From NCBI GenBank assembly GCA_035252155.1, contig DATFDL010000664.1:1-23019 (forward strand): a stretch of 23,019 bases of DNA, in the 5' to 3' direction. Numbering within the stretch: position 1 is the first letter of the stretch; each line of letters opens with the position of its first letter. Shown one piece after another: positions 8,786 through 16,337 of this stretch. The translations under genes were made by a program, and so were the position numbers. The DNA comes from JAICLL01 sp035252155. Lineage in GTDB: Bacteria; Planctomycetota; Planctomycetia; Pirellulales; JAICIG01. The notes beneath the pieces are model-generated. The model ran no database searches. It was not told the origin of the DNA and saw only the letters and a program-made list of their open reading frames with translations.

Positions 8786-9119
8786 TCAAACACCTCTTGC
8801 GAAAGCCACCGTTCCGTTCCCGGTTACAGCCATTCTCGTTTCTGGTTCCGCCCTTGCTTACGGGCAGCGGCAGCGCGCGGCGGCGGACAAAATCGGCATC
8901 GGAAAGGCGACGTTTCGCCATCCGCCCGGCCGCCTGGTCGGCGGCGATTTCCCGCGCCGCGGCCTCGTAGCGGTTCGCGGAGTGCGGCAGAAAGATGATG
9001 CCCAGCACGGGCATGAAATAGTCGCTCGATGTGAGCTTGGAGTTGGCGCGAAGCTGATCGGCCGCTTCCCAGAGGTCGGCTTCTAGCTTCTCGATATCGT
9101 TGAACACGCCGCCATTCAT
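8766..9119 (-). pseudogene. hsdM: Truncated HsdM (type I R-M methylase) N-terminal remnant
   Basis: Starting at ATG 9119, about 86 residues match the N-terminal helical domain of type I restriction methylases: LEADLWEAADQLRANSKL, SSDYFMPVLGIIFL, NRYEAAAREI and MAKRRLSDADFVRRRAL. Homology stops near 8862. The frame then runs through unrelated, arginine- and asparagine-rich residues to a stop at 8766, overlapping the helicase start by 20 bp. A full HsdM has about 500 or more residues, including the SAM and NPPY motifs, none of which is present. No hsdS or hsdR is visible. It is best read as a relic of a type I system, cut off near where the present locus begins. Confidence 0.75.
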
Positions 9120-9318
9120 GACGTGAAAAGCCCCCACGGCCTGGCAACAACCCATGGCCCCAATCGAATGGTCCCTATCGTATCGTCCCGCGGCCAGGCG
9201 TTCCACTCATTACGGGCAAATCTTGATGTGGGCGCGGCGAGCCCCAATGGGAAACCAGGGCGCCTTTTTTTGTAATCGGCCCATTGACCGCCCGAGCCAT
9301 GCCGGCGAAAAATCCGTT

Positions 9319-9579
9319 ATGGACAACCCCTACCAATCGCCGGTTGGCGGCGACCGCGGCGCAACGCGATTCCGGGTTGGGCGAGTCTTGCTGATCGCGG
9401 TCGGGTTGTTGCTGTTGGTTTTGGGGCCGATCGTCTGGCAGGCGAATCGGGAACGGCGCGCCCGGCGGCGAGCGGCCGAGAATCTGCGTCAGTTCGGAGA
9501 GGCGCTCAGGCAATATCAGGCGCGCGAGCAGTCGAGGCAAGCCACCCCGTCGCAACCCGACCGCCCAGCAGACGATTGA
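9319..9579 (+). CDS. Small NPYQSP-type single-pass membrane protein (copy 1)
   Basis: An 86-aa protein starting MDNPYQSPVGG, a leader seen in many planctomycete membrane proteins of unknown role. One hydrophobic helix spans about residues 23-39 (VLLIAVGLLLLVLGPIVW). It is followed at once by a strongly basic stretch (NRERRARRRAAENLRQ) that should stay in the cytoplasm and looks helical. The frame is open upstream to 9154, but the ATG at 9319 is chosen because it places NPYQSP at the N-terminus. The Shine-Dalgarno is weak. A near-identical copy lies at 11213-11494, so one is a recent duplicate. Function unknown. Confidence 0.65.
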   Translation: MDNPYQSPVGGDRGATRFRVGRVLLIAVGLLLLVLGPIVWQANRERRARRRAAENLRQFGEALRQYQAREQSRQATPSQPDRPADD

Positions 9580-9900
9580 TCTGCGCGGCCCAGACTGGCA
9601 GAAAAAGCTGCGGAAACCCACCAAGCCAGATTTTTGGGACGCTACAGGAAGGGGCCAGAGGCCGGAGGTCAGAGGTCAGGGACGTTCGCACTCTCGCCGG
9701 CTACCGATTCCGGCTCTGAGAGCCTTGAACCCTCCGAATCGTGAATCCGACCAGCCGCAACTCTACACGCTCGAAGTTTCGTTGCTCCGCCGCGGCCCGC
9801 CGCAGTGTCCCGACGAGTAGGAAGGCCAGCTTCCCGACCGGCAAAAAAAACCGCGAAAACCCACCAAGCCAGATTTTTGGGATGATGCGGAGAGAGGGTT
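9580..9900. repeat. Gene-poor stretch with a 26-bp direct repeat
   Basis: No gene is supported here. An exact 26-bp direct repeat (contains CCACCAAGCCAGATTTTT) lies at 9614-9639 and 9857-9882, and each copy is preceded by a related purine-rich segment (CAGAAAAAGCTGCGG and CAAAAAAAACCGCGA). Around 9656-9680 is low-complexity DNA made of GGTCAGAGGTCAG-type units, echoed at 10256-10290. The second repeat copy ends about 20 bp before the epimerase remnant begins. Confidence 0.7.
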
Positions 9901-10221
9901 AAGCCCTCCCAGCGCCAGTTGATGCGCGAGCTGCGACGGGCGATGGGCATGCCGCTTGGTTTGCCCGCTTCGGCCTGGATGGTGCGGCTCGGCGCGCCGC
10001 GGTTGATGCGCACTGATCCAGAACTGGCGCTCTATGGCAGATACCTGGTGTCGAAGCGACTGGAGCGGGAGGGATTCGAGTTTCGCTTTTCAGAAGTCGG
10101 CGATGCGCTGAAAGACGTGCTGACGACACAACCACGGGCGGTTAAGCCACCGGTTCTCTCTCCAGGTCGCCGCGAGTTCATCGAGAAGCACGCCCCGGAA
10201 CTTCGGAACCTCGACGTGTAG
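9901..10221 (+). pseudogene. C-terminal remnant of a TIGR01777 family epimerase (DUF1731)
   Basis: About 106 residues match the C-terminal DUF1731 region of TIGR01777 family NAD-dependent epimerase-like proteins (the YfcH/SDR39U1 group): QLMRELRRAMGMPLGLPAS, WMVRLGAP, RTDPELALYGRYLVSKRL and EGFEFRFSEVGDALKDVL. The N-terminal Rossmann domain of about 200 residues, with its GxTGxxG motif, is absent. In frame, a stop at 9883 precedes the homology, and the match begins just after the 26-bp repeat. An ATG at 9922 could give a 99-aa product, but without the nucleotide-binding domain it would not be an enzyme. The final 20 residues, which include SPGRREFIEKHAPEL, look like a normal family end. Confidence 0.75.
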
Positions 10222-10223
10222 CC

Positions 10224-10240
10224 CCGGCCCTTGTGGCCGG
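10224..10240. repeat. GC hairpin after epimerase remnant
   Basis: CCGGCC and GGCCGG pair around a 5-nt loop, 3 bp after the stop codon of the remnant. It could end transcription, but no T-run follows, so it is listed as a hairpin only. Confidence 0.5.
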
Positions 10241-10284
10241 TTGCGCGAGGGGTCAAAGGTCAGGCCGGAGGTCAGGGCCTGTAG

Positions 10285-10304
10285 GTCAGGCTTTCCAGCC
10301 TGAC
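10285..10304. repeat. GTCAGGCT palindrome
   Basis: A perfect 8-bp stem (GTCAGGCT and AGCCTGAC) closes around TTCC. Short intergenic palindromes of this type are scattered through planctomycete genomes. The surrounding 280 bp (10222-10501) holds no supported gene apart from a promoter-like site. Confidence 0.6.
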
Positions 10305-10438
10305 GCAAGCGGTTCACCGCGATCGGTGGTAATCCGCGGCCCTCGTGCGTGTGGGTCCGTGGTTTGGGCGTATAGTAATCCTCACTCTCCACGTGAGGTA
10401 AACCACCGCCGCGGCACAATGGCCGTTGCATCCCTCAA

Positions 10439-10449
10439 TATGGTACAAT
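10439..10449 (+). promoter_or_regulatory. Candidate extended -10 promoter for the HNH module
   Basis: TATGGTACAAT fits an extended -10 element (TRTGn followed by TACAAT, one mismatch to TATAAT). It lies 52 bp upstream of the ATG at 10502. No -35 hexamer is at the right spacing, which is tolerated with an extended -10 in other bacteria. The preferences of planctomycete sigma factors are less well known. Confidence 0.35.
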
Positions 10450-10501
10450 GGAAGTCGAGTCAACGCGGCGGCTTGATTAAAAAAGCGGAGGGAGCGGCTC
10501 A

Positions 10502-10780
10502 ATGGCGACACAAGCACAACCGATTACCGAGGCCGAAATTCTCTCGGCGGTGATCGCCCCGGATCAACCGACGTGGCCGCCGGAATTGGCGCGCCTCGTG
10601 CTCGGATTGCAGTTTAGCGCGGAGCAGATCCGGCGCATGAACGACTTGGCGCGGCGGAATAATGCCGGAGAACTCGGCGACGAAGAACGTGGCGAACTCG
10701 CGAGTTACGTCCAAGTGGGTAACTTCCTGTCGCTCGCCCATTCAAAGGCGAGGATTTCTTTAAAACCATCAGGCGATTGA
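10502..10780 (+). CDS. Small conserved partner of HNH endonuclease
   Basis: A 92-aa, mostly helical, soluble protein with no recognised catalytic motif. Segments such as ITEAEILSAVIAP, LARRNNAGELGDEERGEL and FLSLAHSKARISL follow a pattern I associate with small proteins encoded just ahead of a stand-alone HNH nuclease in planctomycetes and cyanobacteria. GGAGGGAG lies about 7 nt before the ATG. The stop is 9 bp before the HNH start, so the two form an operon. It might be a regulator or inhibitor of the nuclease, but the sequence alone does not show this. Confidence 0.7.
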   Translation: MATQAQPITEAEILSAVIAPDQPTWPPELARLVLGLQFSAEQIRRMNDLARRNNAGELGDEERGELASYVQVGNFLSLAHSKARISLKPSGD

Positions 10781-10789
10781 CGGCGGCCG

Positions 10790-11194
10790 ATGAAAAAGTC
10801 ATTGGTGCGCCTTGTTTGGCGGCGGGCCGGTTCGGTATGCGAGTATTGCCGGATGCCGCAAGAGCTCGACGCGTCGCCGTTTCAGGTCGATCATATCATC
10901 GCGGTGAAGCACGGCGGCCAGACGAACCAAGAAAACTTGGCGCTGTGTTGCTTGCCATGCAATCTCTTCAAAGGACCGAACATCGCCGGAATCGATCCAC
11001 AGACGTTGTCTGTTTCACGACTATTTCATCCGCGCATCGATGCCTGGGGCGATCATTTCCGATGGGAAGGAGCGCGATTGTTTGGTTTGACGCCAGTCGG
11101 CAGGGCAACCGTGGAGGTGCTGGCGATCAATGAACGAGGGCGCATGGCGATCCGTAAGGCGCTAATCGCGGAAGGACGATTCGCGCCTCGCTGA
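10790..11194 (+). CDS. HNH endonuclease
   Basis: A 134-aa HNH-fold nuclease. C17-x2-C20 and C54-x2-C57 form the structural zinc site. The catalytic core is D34-H35 in FQVDHIIAVKHGG, H41-G-G, then N46/N49 in NQENLAL and N58 after the second cysteine pair, ending LFKG. The C-terminal 70 residues (PRIDAWGDHFRW, GLTPVGRATVEVL) match the usual tail of small stand-alone members. The key residues all appear present, so it should be an active metal-dependent DNase. It follows the 92-aa gene after 9 bp. A defence or toxin-like role is possible; DNA repair or an orphan state cannot be excluded. Confidence 0.88.
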   Translation: MKKSLVRLVWRRAGSVCEYCRMPQELDASPFQVDHIIAVKHGGQTNQENLALCCLPCNLFKGPNIAGIDPQTLSVSRLFHPRIDAWGDHFRWEGARLFGLTPVGRATVEVLAINERGRMAIRKALIAEGRFAPR

Positions 11195-11212
11195 CGATAA
11201 TTGCTTTTGATC

Positions 11213-11494
11213 ATGACCAGGGACGGTAGGAAAATACAAATTGACAATCCCTATCAATCGCCCGCCGGCGACAACCGAGCCGCGAGAAGCGCCGGCTTCG
11301 GGCGGATGATGCTGATCGCGGCGGGGTTGTTGCTGGTGGTTTTGGGGCCGATCGTGTGGCAGGCGAATCGGGAACGGCGCGCCCGGCAGCGAGCAGTCGA
11401 GAATCTACGGCAGATCGGAGACGTGCTGAGGCAATACCAAGCTCAGGGGCAGGCCGAGCATGCCGCGCCGGTGGAAGCTTCAGGCAATCAATGA
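11213..11494 (+). CDS. NPYQSP-type membrane protein (copy 2, altered start)
   Basis: A 93-aa paralogue of the protein at 9319-9579 with the same layout: NPYQSPAGD, one TM helix (MLIAAGLLLVVLGPIVW) and a basic region (NRERRARQRAVENLRQ). DNA identity is very high, with exact runs of about 30 bp, so the duplication is recent. The codon aligned with the start ATG of copy 1 is ATT at 11240, a G-to-T change. A purine-rich site (GGTAGG) still stands ahead of it. Translation probably starts at ATG 11213, which adds nine residues before the conserved leader; start at the rare codon ATT is the alternative. Its last 15 bp overlap the end of the convergent gene 11480-12088. It may be a decaying copy. Confidence 0.55.
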   Translation: MTRDGRKIQIDNPYQSPAGDNRAARSAGFGRMMLIAAGLLLVVLGPIVWQANRERRARQRAVENLRQIGDVLRQYQAQGQAEHAAPVEASGNQ

Positions 11495-12088
11495 GTTCGA
11501 TTCCGCCGCTCTCGCGAGCGACATTGCCCAGGTCTCGGTGCAGGGCGTGATCAGTGCGCCGGGAAACTCGTTGAGCAGTTCGTTGTAGATTGGCGTCTGG
11601 CGTAACAGACGCTTCCACCGCCTTTGTTTCTTCATCCGCAGCAGCTTCGAGCGGCAGTCGGCCGAAATCCGCAATGGGACGTCAACCGATGTCTCACGCC
11701 CGAGCTCTTCTTTCGGGCGCGCCATCCGCGAAGCGATCAGAAAGCCGCCCAAACCGAACAATGCGAAGGCGAAGAACTTTTCTGGGATGCTGACTGGGCC
11801 GCCGGTTACCCAGGAGCGTTCGCACTGCACGCGGACCATGATCACGTCATTGGCTGGCCGGGCCGAGAATGGACAAACATCGCCCGTGGGTAACGCGCCG
11901 GCGCGAATCATCGCCTGGATCCGCTCGATCGTGCTGCGCGGTATTGCCTCTTCGCCGGCTGAGGCGCGTAACTTGGATAAGGCCGGTACGTCGATCACCC
12001 TGCCGCAGATGCAATGGATCGGGCTACCGGCCTGCGAGGCCTGAACTTCCTGATTACGACCGCATGGGCAGGTTACGAAGTAGCTCAT
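11480..12088 (-). CDS. Zinc-ribbon hypothetical protein
   Basis: A 202-aa protein of unknown function. The N-terminus carries a zinc-ribbon-like pair of cysteine knuckles, C7-P-C9-G and C26-I-C28-G, of a kind frequent in planctomycete membrane or secretion-linked proteins. A short hydrophobic stretch around residues 105-120 (FFAFALFGLGGFLIAS) may be a single TM helix, followed by a basic cytoplasmic-looking segment (RMKKQRRWKRLLRQ). The start at 12088 is 16 bp after the MoxR stop, so it is likely the last gene of that operon. Its 3' end overlaps the convergent NPYQSP gene by 15 bp. Confidence 0.65.
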   Translation of the reverse strand: MSYFVTCPCGRNQEVQASQAGSPIHCICGRVIDVPALSKLRASAGEEAIPRSTIERIQAMIRAGALPTGDVCPFSARPANDVIMVRVQCERSWVTGGPVSIPEKFFAFALFGLGGFLIASRMARPKEELGRETSVDVPLRISADCRSKLLRMKKQRRWKRLLRQTPIYNELLNEFPGALITPCTETWAMSLARAAESNSLIA

Positions 12089-12104
12089 CGTTCGTGCCCG
12101 CCGT

Positions 12105-13205
<1,101 letters not shown>

Positions 13206-13584
13206 GCGTTGCTGGGTTGGGACGGCAGGCTCGGCGGCGGCCGCGCGGTAAAAACGCGCCGGCGCGATTCACGAGCATACGCTGGACGAAGGGTTTATTC
13301 CAGTCTCTGAGCGGACGTGGTGAATAAAAGCGGTGGGGAAGCCGGTGGCGAAGCAGGGGGAAAGTCAAAATGCAAAATGAAAAAGTCAAAATGCAAAATG
13401 AATGGCGTAAAGGCGGTGTGGCGCGTAGGGTGGGACGAGTGAAACGAGTCCCACCGGTTGGCAGCATCGCACCTGGAACGATGTATTTGCCAGATGATGC
13501 GACTCGCGAGCTCGGCCCACCTCGTTCCAAGAGGGGCGGCGGGTGGCCGAATCGCAGCTCTCGGAACGGCACGGAGTCCGTTCC
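13206..13584. repeat. Repeat-rich gap between MoxR and DUF4350 genes
   Basis: No gene is supported in these 379 bp. It holds an exact 20-bp tandem repeat, AAAGTCAAAATGCAAAATGA, at 13361-13380 and 13382-13401. It also has a hairpin with 8-bp arms (GGTGGGAC at 13429-13436, GTCCCACC at 13448-13455) and a palindrome at 13563-13584 with arms GGAACGG and CCGTTCC. The last abuts the DUF4350 stop codon and may help end its transcript. Confidence 0.7.
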
Positions 13585-14838
13585 CTACAGACCTTCGGCG
13601 GTTTCCGGCGGCGGGGGCGGCAGCGGCGGTGTGGGCGGTGATCGGCGAAAGCGGCCTGGCTCGCGGCGCACCGACTGCTGATAATGCGCCATGCGATTGA
13701 GGGCGTAGGCGCGGTCGTGCGTGCGCTCGAGCAGCGTGCCCAAGGCCGCGACGTGCCGGCCGAAATCGCCCAGCGTGGGCGGGTCGAGCGGCCTGGCCCG
13801 GCCGAAGATCGGGTAGCGGCTGTAACAAAACATCAGCCCCGCCGCCACCAGGTGCAAGAAGATAAAGCTGAAGGGCCAGAGACCCAGAATGTCGAGGCCC
13901 GAACGCTGCTGGTCGCGTGGCTCTTCGTTCCACACCGGCGGGCCGCCCGCGTCGCTTTCTAAAAACACCACGTGCTGCCGCGGCGGGCCGATGGCGTCGA
14001 TCAGCTTGCCGGCCAGCTTGCGGTTTTCGTGGTTGACCAGCGGCTCGTTCAAGACCAGCGAGCCGTTGACCACCACGATCATCTGCCCGTCTTCCATCTC
14101 TTGGCGGCTGATGAGCACGTCGCCTTGCGAATCGAGCAACACCTGCGCGCCCGAGGGCGGCACGAGCCGGCCGTTGAGCTCGATCTGCGCTTGCTTGGCA
14201 TCGACGCCTTCGAGCCAGTCGGGCTTGCCGCCGAGCGTTTGCACTTGCCGCGGCCGACGCTGGGCCTGGCAGGTGAACCAGCCGCAGTCTTCGTCGGCCG
14301 GCAGCCGCGCGCGGTCGGCGAGAAAGTCGCTCTGGGCCTCGGCCTGGCGGCGCTTCATTTCGACCTGGTCTTCAGCCGGGGCCGAGACCTGCACGGCCCG
14401 CCAGTAGTCGGGGGCGGCGTCGTAATCGCGGCCAATATAGATGAGCGTGCGGTCGGGCGAGTCGGCCCACCATTGATCGAACCACTGCCGCACTTCGACG
14501 CGGGGCGGCTGAAAGTCGTTGGGCGCCCAGACAATGCAGTCGGCTTTCTCAAAGACGCGCGGCGAGAGACGCCCGGTGGTCGACACCTGATGTCCGGACG
14601 ACTGGAACATGCCGGCCAGCACGGCGGTGCCGTTGACGCTGTCGCCGCCGAGCACGCCCGAGCGGCGGCCGTAGTAGGTGTCGACTCCATCGCCGCGGCG
14701 CAGCAGCCTGACCAACAAAAAAACCGCCAGCAGCACGGCCGCCGCGATCCAGAACCACAGCCCCTCGCGGCTGAACAACCGCGCCACATAGGCCGAGGCC
14801 GCCCCGCGCGCCGGCGATGTGGAGCTTGTGGTGGACAT
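13585..14838 (-). CDS. DUF4350 domain membrane protein
   Basis: A 417-aa protein with the DUF4350 layout. One TM helix near the N-terminus (about 27-46, LWFWIAAAVLLAVFLLVRLL) is followed by a GATase-like periplasmic or extracytoplasmic domain (VNGTAVLAGMFQSSGHQV, then DCIVWAPNDFQ). A second TM helix lies at about 319-339 (WPFSFIFLHLVAAGLMF), and the cytoplasmic tail ends in a proline run. DUF4350 proteins are usually encoded beside MoxR and DUF58 genes; their biochemical role is not established. It is transcribed in the same direction as MoxR, 379 bp upstream. The ATG at 14838 has no clear Shine-Dalgarno, and a palindrome sits about 10 bp upstream, where it could fold in the leader. Confidence 0.82.
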   Translation of the reverse strand: MSTTSSTSPARGAASAYVARLFSREGLWFWIAAAVLLAVFLLVRLLRRGDGVDTYYGRRSGVLGGDSVNGTAVLAGMFQSSGHQVSTTGRLSPRVFEKADCIVWAPNDFQPPRVEVRQWFDQWWADSPDRTLIYIGRDYDAAPDYWRAVQVSAPAEDQVEMKRRQAEAQSDFLADRARLPADEDCGWFTCQAQRRPRQVQTLGGKPDWLEGVDAKQAQIELNGRLVPPSGAQVLLDSQGDVLISRQEMEDGQMIVVVNGSLVLNEPLVNHENRKLAGKLIDAIGPPRQHVVFLESDAGGPPVWNEEPRDQQRSGLDILGLWPFSFIFLHLVAAGLMFCYSRYPIFGRARPLDPPTLGDFGRHVAALGTLLERTHDRAYALNRMAHYQQSVRREPGRFRRSPPTPPLPPPPPETAEGL

Positions 14839-14847
14839 TTTTTCGTA

Positions 14848-14867
14848 GAACGGAATTTATTCCGTTC
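14848..14867. repeat. GAACGGAAT palindrome (copy 1)
   Basis: GAACGGAATTTATTCCGTTC is an almost perfect 20-bp palindrome, 10 bp upstream of the DUF4350 ATG. Related copies lie at 15043-15062 and 15564-15583, each preceded by TA. Confidence 0.75.
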
Positions 14868-14899
14868 CCCGCGGGCGAACAGCGGCAAACATGTGCACA

Positions 14900-14930
14900 A
14901 TTGTAACCACCCGTGAGCAAACGTTGTCAA
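14900..14930 (-). promoter_or_regulatory. Candidate sigma70-type promoter for DUF4350-MoxR operon
   Basis: On the minus strand a perfect TTGACA (14930-14925) is followed, after a 19-bp spacer, by TACAAT (14905-14900), one mismatch to TATAAT. Transcription would begin near 14893 and give a leader of about 55 nt that contains the palindrome at 14848-14867. The spacer is longer than the ideal 17 bp. Confidence 0.4.
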
Positions 14931-15042
14931 GCCGCAGATTTTGACCAGTTTCTCCAGGCTCATGGCATATTCCTTGCAACCGTTTGATTTGCCGAGAATC
15001 GTCCTAATCGGGCGATTCGGCAAATGCCGAAGAGCCTATGTA

Positions 15043-15062
15043 GAACGGAATTCATTCCGTTT
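15043..15062. repeat. GAACGGAAT palindrome (copy 2)
   Basis: GAACGGAATTCATTCCGTTT, with arms centred on GAATTC-like bases, lies about 50 bp upstream of the secreted-protein gene. It is identical over 20 bp to copy 3 at 15564-15583, so the two bracket that gene in the same orientation. Confidence 0.75.
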
Positions 15063-15114
15063 GCCAGGGCGCATCTACGGCGTTCTTTTGTTCGCCACTG
15101 AGGGGGGAAAGACC

Positions 15115-15561
15115 GTGACCAAGAGCTTTGTTTTTCTGGCGGCGTTGGCGGTGGCCTCGGCCGCTTCGATCTCGCAGGCCCAACAACCACGAGCACCGCT
15201 GCGCGGGCAGAAATCTTCGCTCAAGGTGCGGGCCGACAAAGATCAGCCGCCGGCGCCGATCTCGCTGTCGGACATGACGCCCGAAATGTGGCTCTATCTG
15301 CAAGAGCAGCGGCGCTATGACGATCCTCGGATGGCGGTGCGGCGGAAAGCCGAATTTCGCGCCGACCAGCGGCGGCGGCGGATTGCCGCCCGTGAGTGGT
15401 TCGGGCTGTCGAACAAGCGGCCGACGGCGAATCCCACGCCCTGGTACGGCGCCTATTCGCCGTATTGGGGATCGAACGATGTCTTGCGGCCCTATCAATG
15501 GACCGCCAGCGGCCGCTTGCCGGTCTACGGCGTGCGCAGCGCCACGACGGGTCTCTGGTAG
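15115..15561 (+). CDS. Secreted basic hypothetical protein
   Basis: A 148-aa protein that begins at GTG, with GGGGGGA about 8 nt upstream. The first 22 or so residues form a Sec signal peptide: K3, a hydrophobic core (FVFLAALAVASAAS), then a small-residue cleavage region (SISQAQQ). The mature part is rich in Arg and Lys in the middle (RRKAEFRADQRRRRIAAREW) and rich in Tyr, Trp and Pro toward the end (WYGAYSPYWG). No domain is recognised. It could bind a cell-surface polymer or nucleic acid, but that is a guess. The gene is bracketed by two identical palindromes (15043-15062 and 15564-15583). The frame is open further upstream, but only this start gives a signal peptide. Confidence 0.65.
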   Translation: MTKSFVFLAALAVASAASISQAQQPRAPLRGQKSSLKVRADKDQPPAPISLSDMTPEMWLYLQEQRRYDDPRMAVRRKAEFRADQRRRRIAAREWFGLSNKRPTANPTPWYGAYSPYWGSNDVLRPYQWTASGRLPVYGVRSATTGLW

Positions 15562-15563
15562 TA

Positions 15564-15583
15564 GAACGGAATTCATTCCGTTT
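15564..15583. repeat. GAACGGAAT palindrome (copy 3)
   Basis: Identical over 20 bp to copy 2, 2 bp after the stop codon of the secreted protein. It may help end that transcript, since the hairpin is followed by TTTCTTGC. Confidence 0.75.
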
Positions 15584-15647
15584 CTTGCACGATGGCGTGG
15601 AAGCATTCCAGTGCGCTGATCGTCGATTCGAGCGGTGGCTAAGGCGA

Positions 15648-15757
15648 ATGTTTCGAATTGACTTTACGCCTGAAGCCCTCGAGGAGTAAAAATAGTGGCG
15701 ATCGGCCATAAGGTCGGCAACACACTATTCATTCACGGGGAGCAATTCGAGCTATGA
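15648..15757 (+). pseudogene. RelE/ParE-like toxin with internal deletion
   Basis: ATG 15648 opens MFRIDFTPEALEE, the first strand and helix of RelE/ParE-type toxins, which is then stopped by TAA at 15687. From 15695, in another frame, VAIGHKVGN and LFIHGEQFEL match the C-terminal strand of the same family, ending in TGA at 15755-15757. The middle 60 or so residues, with the basic active-site surface, are missing. Both ends belong to one gene that suffered an internal deletion, so the product is dead. The last stop codon overlaps the next gene's start as ATGA, the usual coupling in a toxin-antitoxin pair, and this identifies the following gene as the antitoxin. Confidence 0.75.
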
Positions 15758-16002
15758 AGACGATCGAACTGGCCGCGACGTCGCCCGAAGTCAGCGAACT
15801 TCTGCGGCAGGCAGCGGACGAAGATCTCGTCGTGCGCCTCCCGGATGGCAGCGAATACTTGCTCGCGGCGATCGACGAGTCCGATGCTGAGGTGATCGCG
15901 ACTCGGCGGAATCTCCGATTGATGGAATACCTTGAGATGCGCGCCCAACAACCGCGGACAATTCCGCTGGCTGAAGTAAAGCGGCAGCTTGGCATTGGCT
16001 AA
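15754..16002 (+). CDS. Antitoxin of a RelE/ParE-type pair (orphaned)
   Basis: An 82-aa protein whose start overlaps the end of the gutted toxin by 4 bp. The N-terminal half (MKTIELAATSPEVSELL, VVRLPDGSEYLLAAID) has the strand-helix pattern of a small DNA-binding antitoxin. The C-terminal half (MEYLEMRAQQPRTIPLAEVKRQLGI) has the amphipathic helices that usually wrap the toxin. GGGGAG stands 11 nt before the ATG. The gene is intact although its toxin is not. It might still protect against a related toxin made elsewhere in the genome, or be a relic. The position makes antitoxin more likely than a free regulator. Confidence 0.65.
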   Translation: MKTIELAATSPEVSELLRQAADEDLVVRLPDGSEYLLAAIDESDAEVIATRRNLRLMEYLEMRAQQPRTIPLAEVKRQLGIG

Positions 16003-16114
16003 TCGCCCCATCTCTCACCGCCAGAATTCTCACGAATCCTGCTGCGCCCACCGCTAGTTCGACTCGGTCGCCGCTGTTTGCCTTGCCGACCATTGTATTC
16101 AAGCGGGCTGGACG

Positions 16115-16207
16115 CTATTCGCCGAAGAGCAGCTTAGCAATGCCGGCCAAGACGACGACGAGCACGATGGTCAAGGCCAGCACGGCCAAAAACGATTCGA
16201 GAAGCAT
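16115..16207 (-). CDS. 30-aa single-TM small membrane protein
   Basis: A 30-residue frame below normal gene-finding limits. It starts MLLESFLAVLAL, continues with a hydrophobic core of about 20 residues (LTIVLVVVLAGIA) and ends with K and LLFGE, so it is predicted to be one TM helix with a short charged tail. GTGGAG stands about 6 nt before the ATG at 16207, a good ribosome site. It is divergent from the U32 gene across 130 bp. No homologue is known to me. The length, Shine-Dalgarno and clean TM helix favour a real small protein, but chance cannot be ruled out from sequence alone. The flanking bases 16003-16114 and 16208-16337 hold nothing else that I can support. Confidence 0.5.
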   Translation of the reverse strand: MLLESFLAVLALTIVLVVVLAGIAKLLFGE

Positions 16208-16337
16208 GGTTGCTCCACTCAGATACCGCCAATGAAAATACCGACGCACGGCATTTTAAAAAAAGCGTCGCGTGACTGCTAGTGACCGCGAACCCTTGCC
16301 CGGCCACCGTTTTCGGGGATGATGGATAAAGCCCATC

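Noticed and set aside
9258..9276. GGGCGCC followed by seven T, considered as a terminator
   Set aside because: No stable stem forms ahead of the T-run, and no plus-strand gene lies upstream.
9656..10290. GGTCAGAGGTCAG-type runs considered as a CRISPR or tandem array
   Set aside because: Units are irregular in length and spacing, with no spacer pattern and no cas gene nearby.
13972..14916. 314-aa frame opposite DUF4350
   Set aside because: Shadow; the DUF4350 TM helices and operon context support the minus strand.
14355..14963. Minus-strand frame from ATG 14963 (MSLEKLVKICGL) with a fair Shine-Dalgarno
   Set aside because: After about 45 residues it runs out of frame through DUF4350 codons, and the best promoter candidate lies inside it, so a real gene is unlikely.
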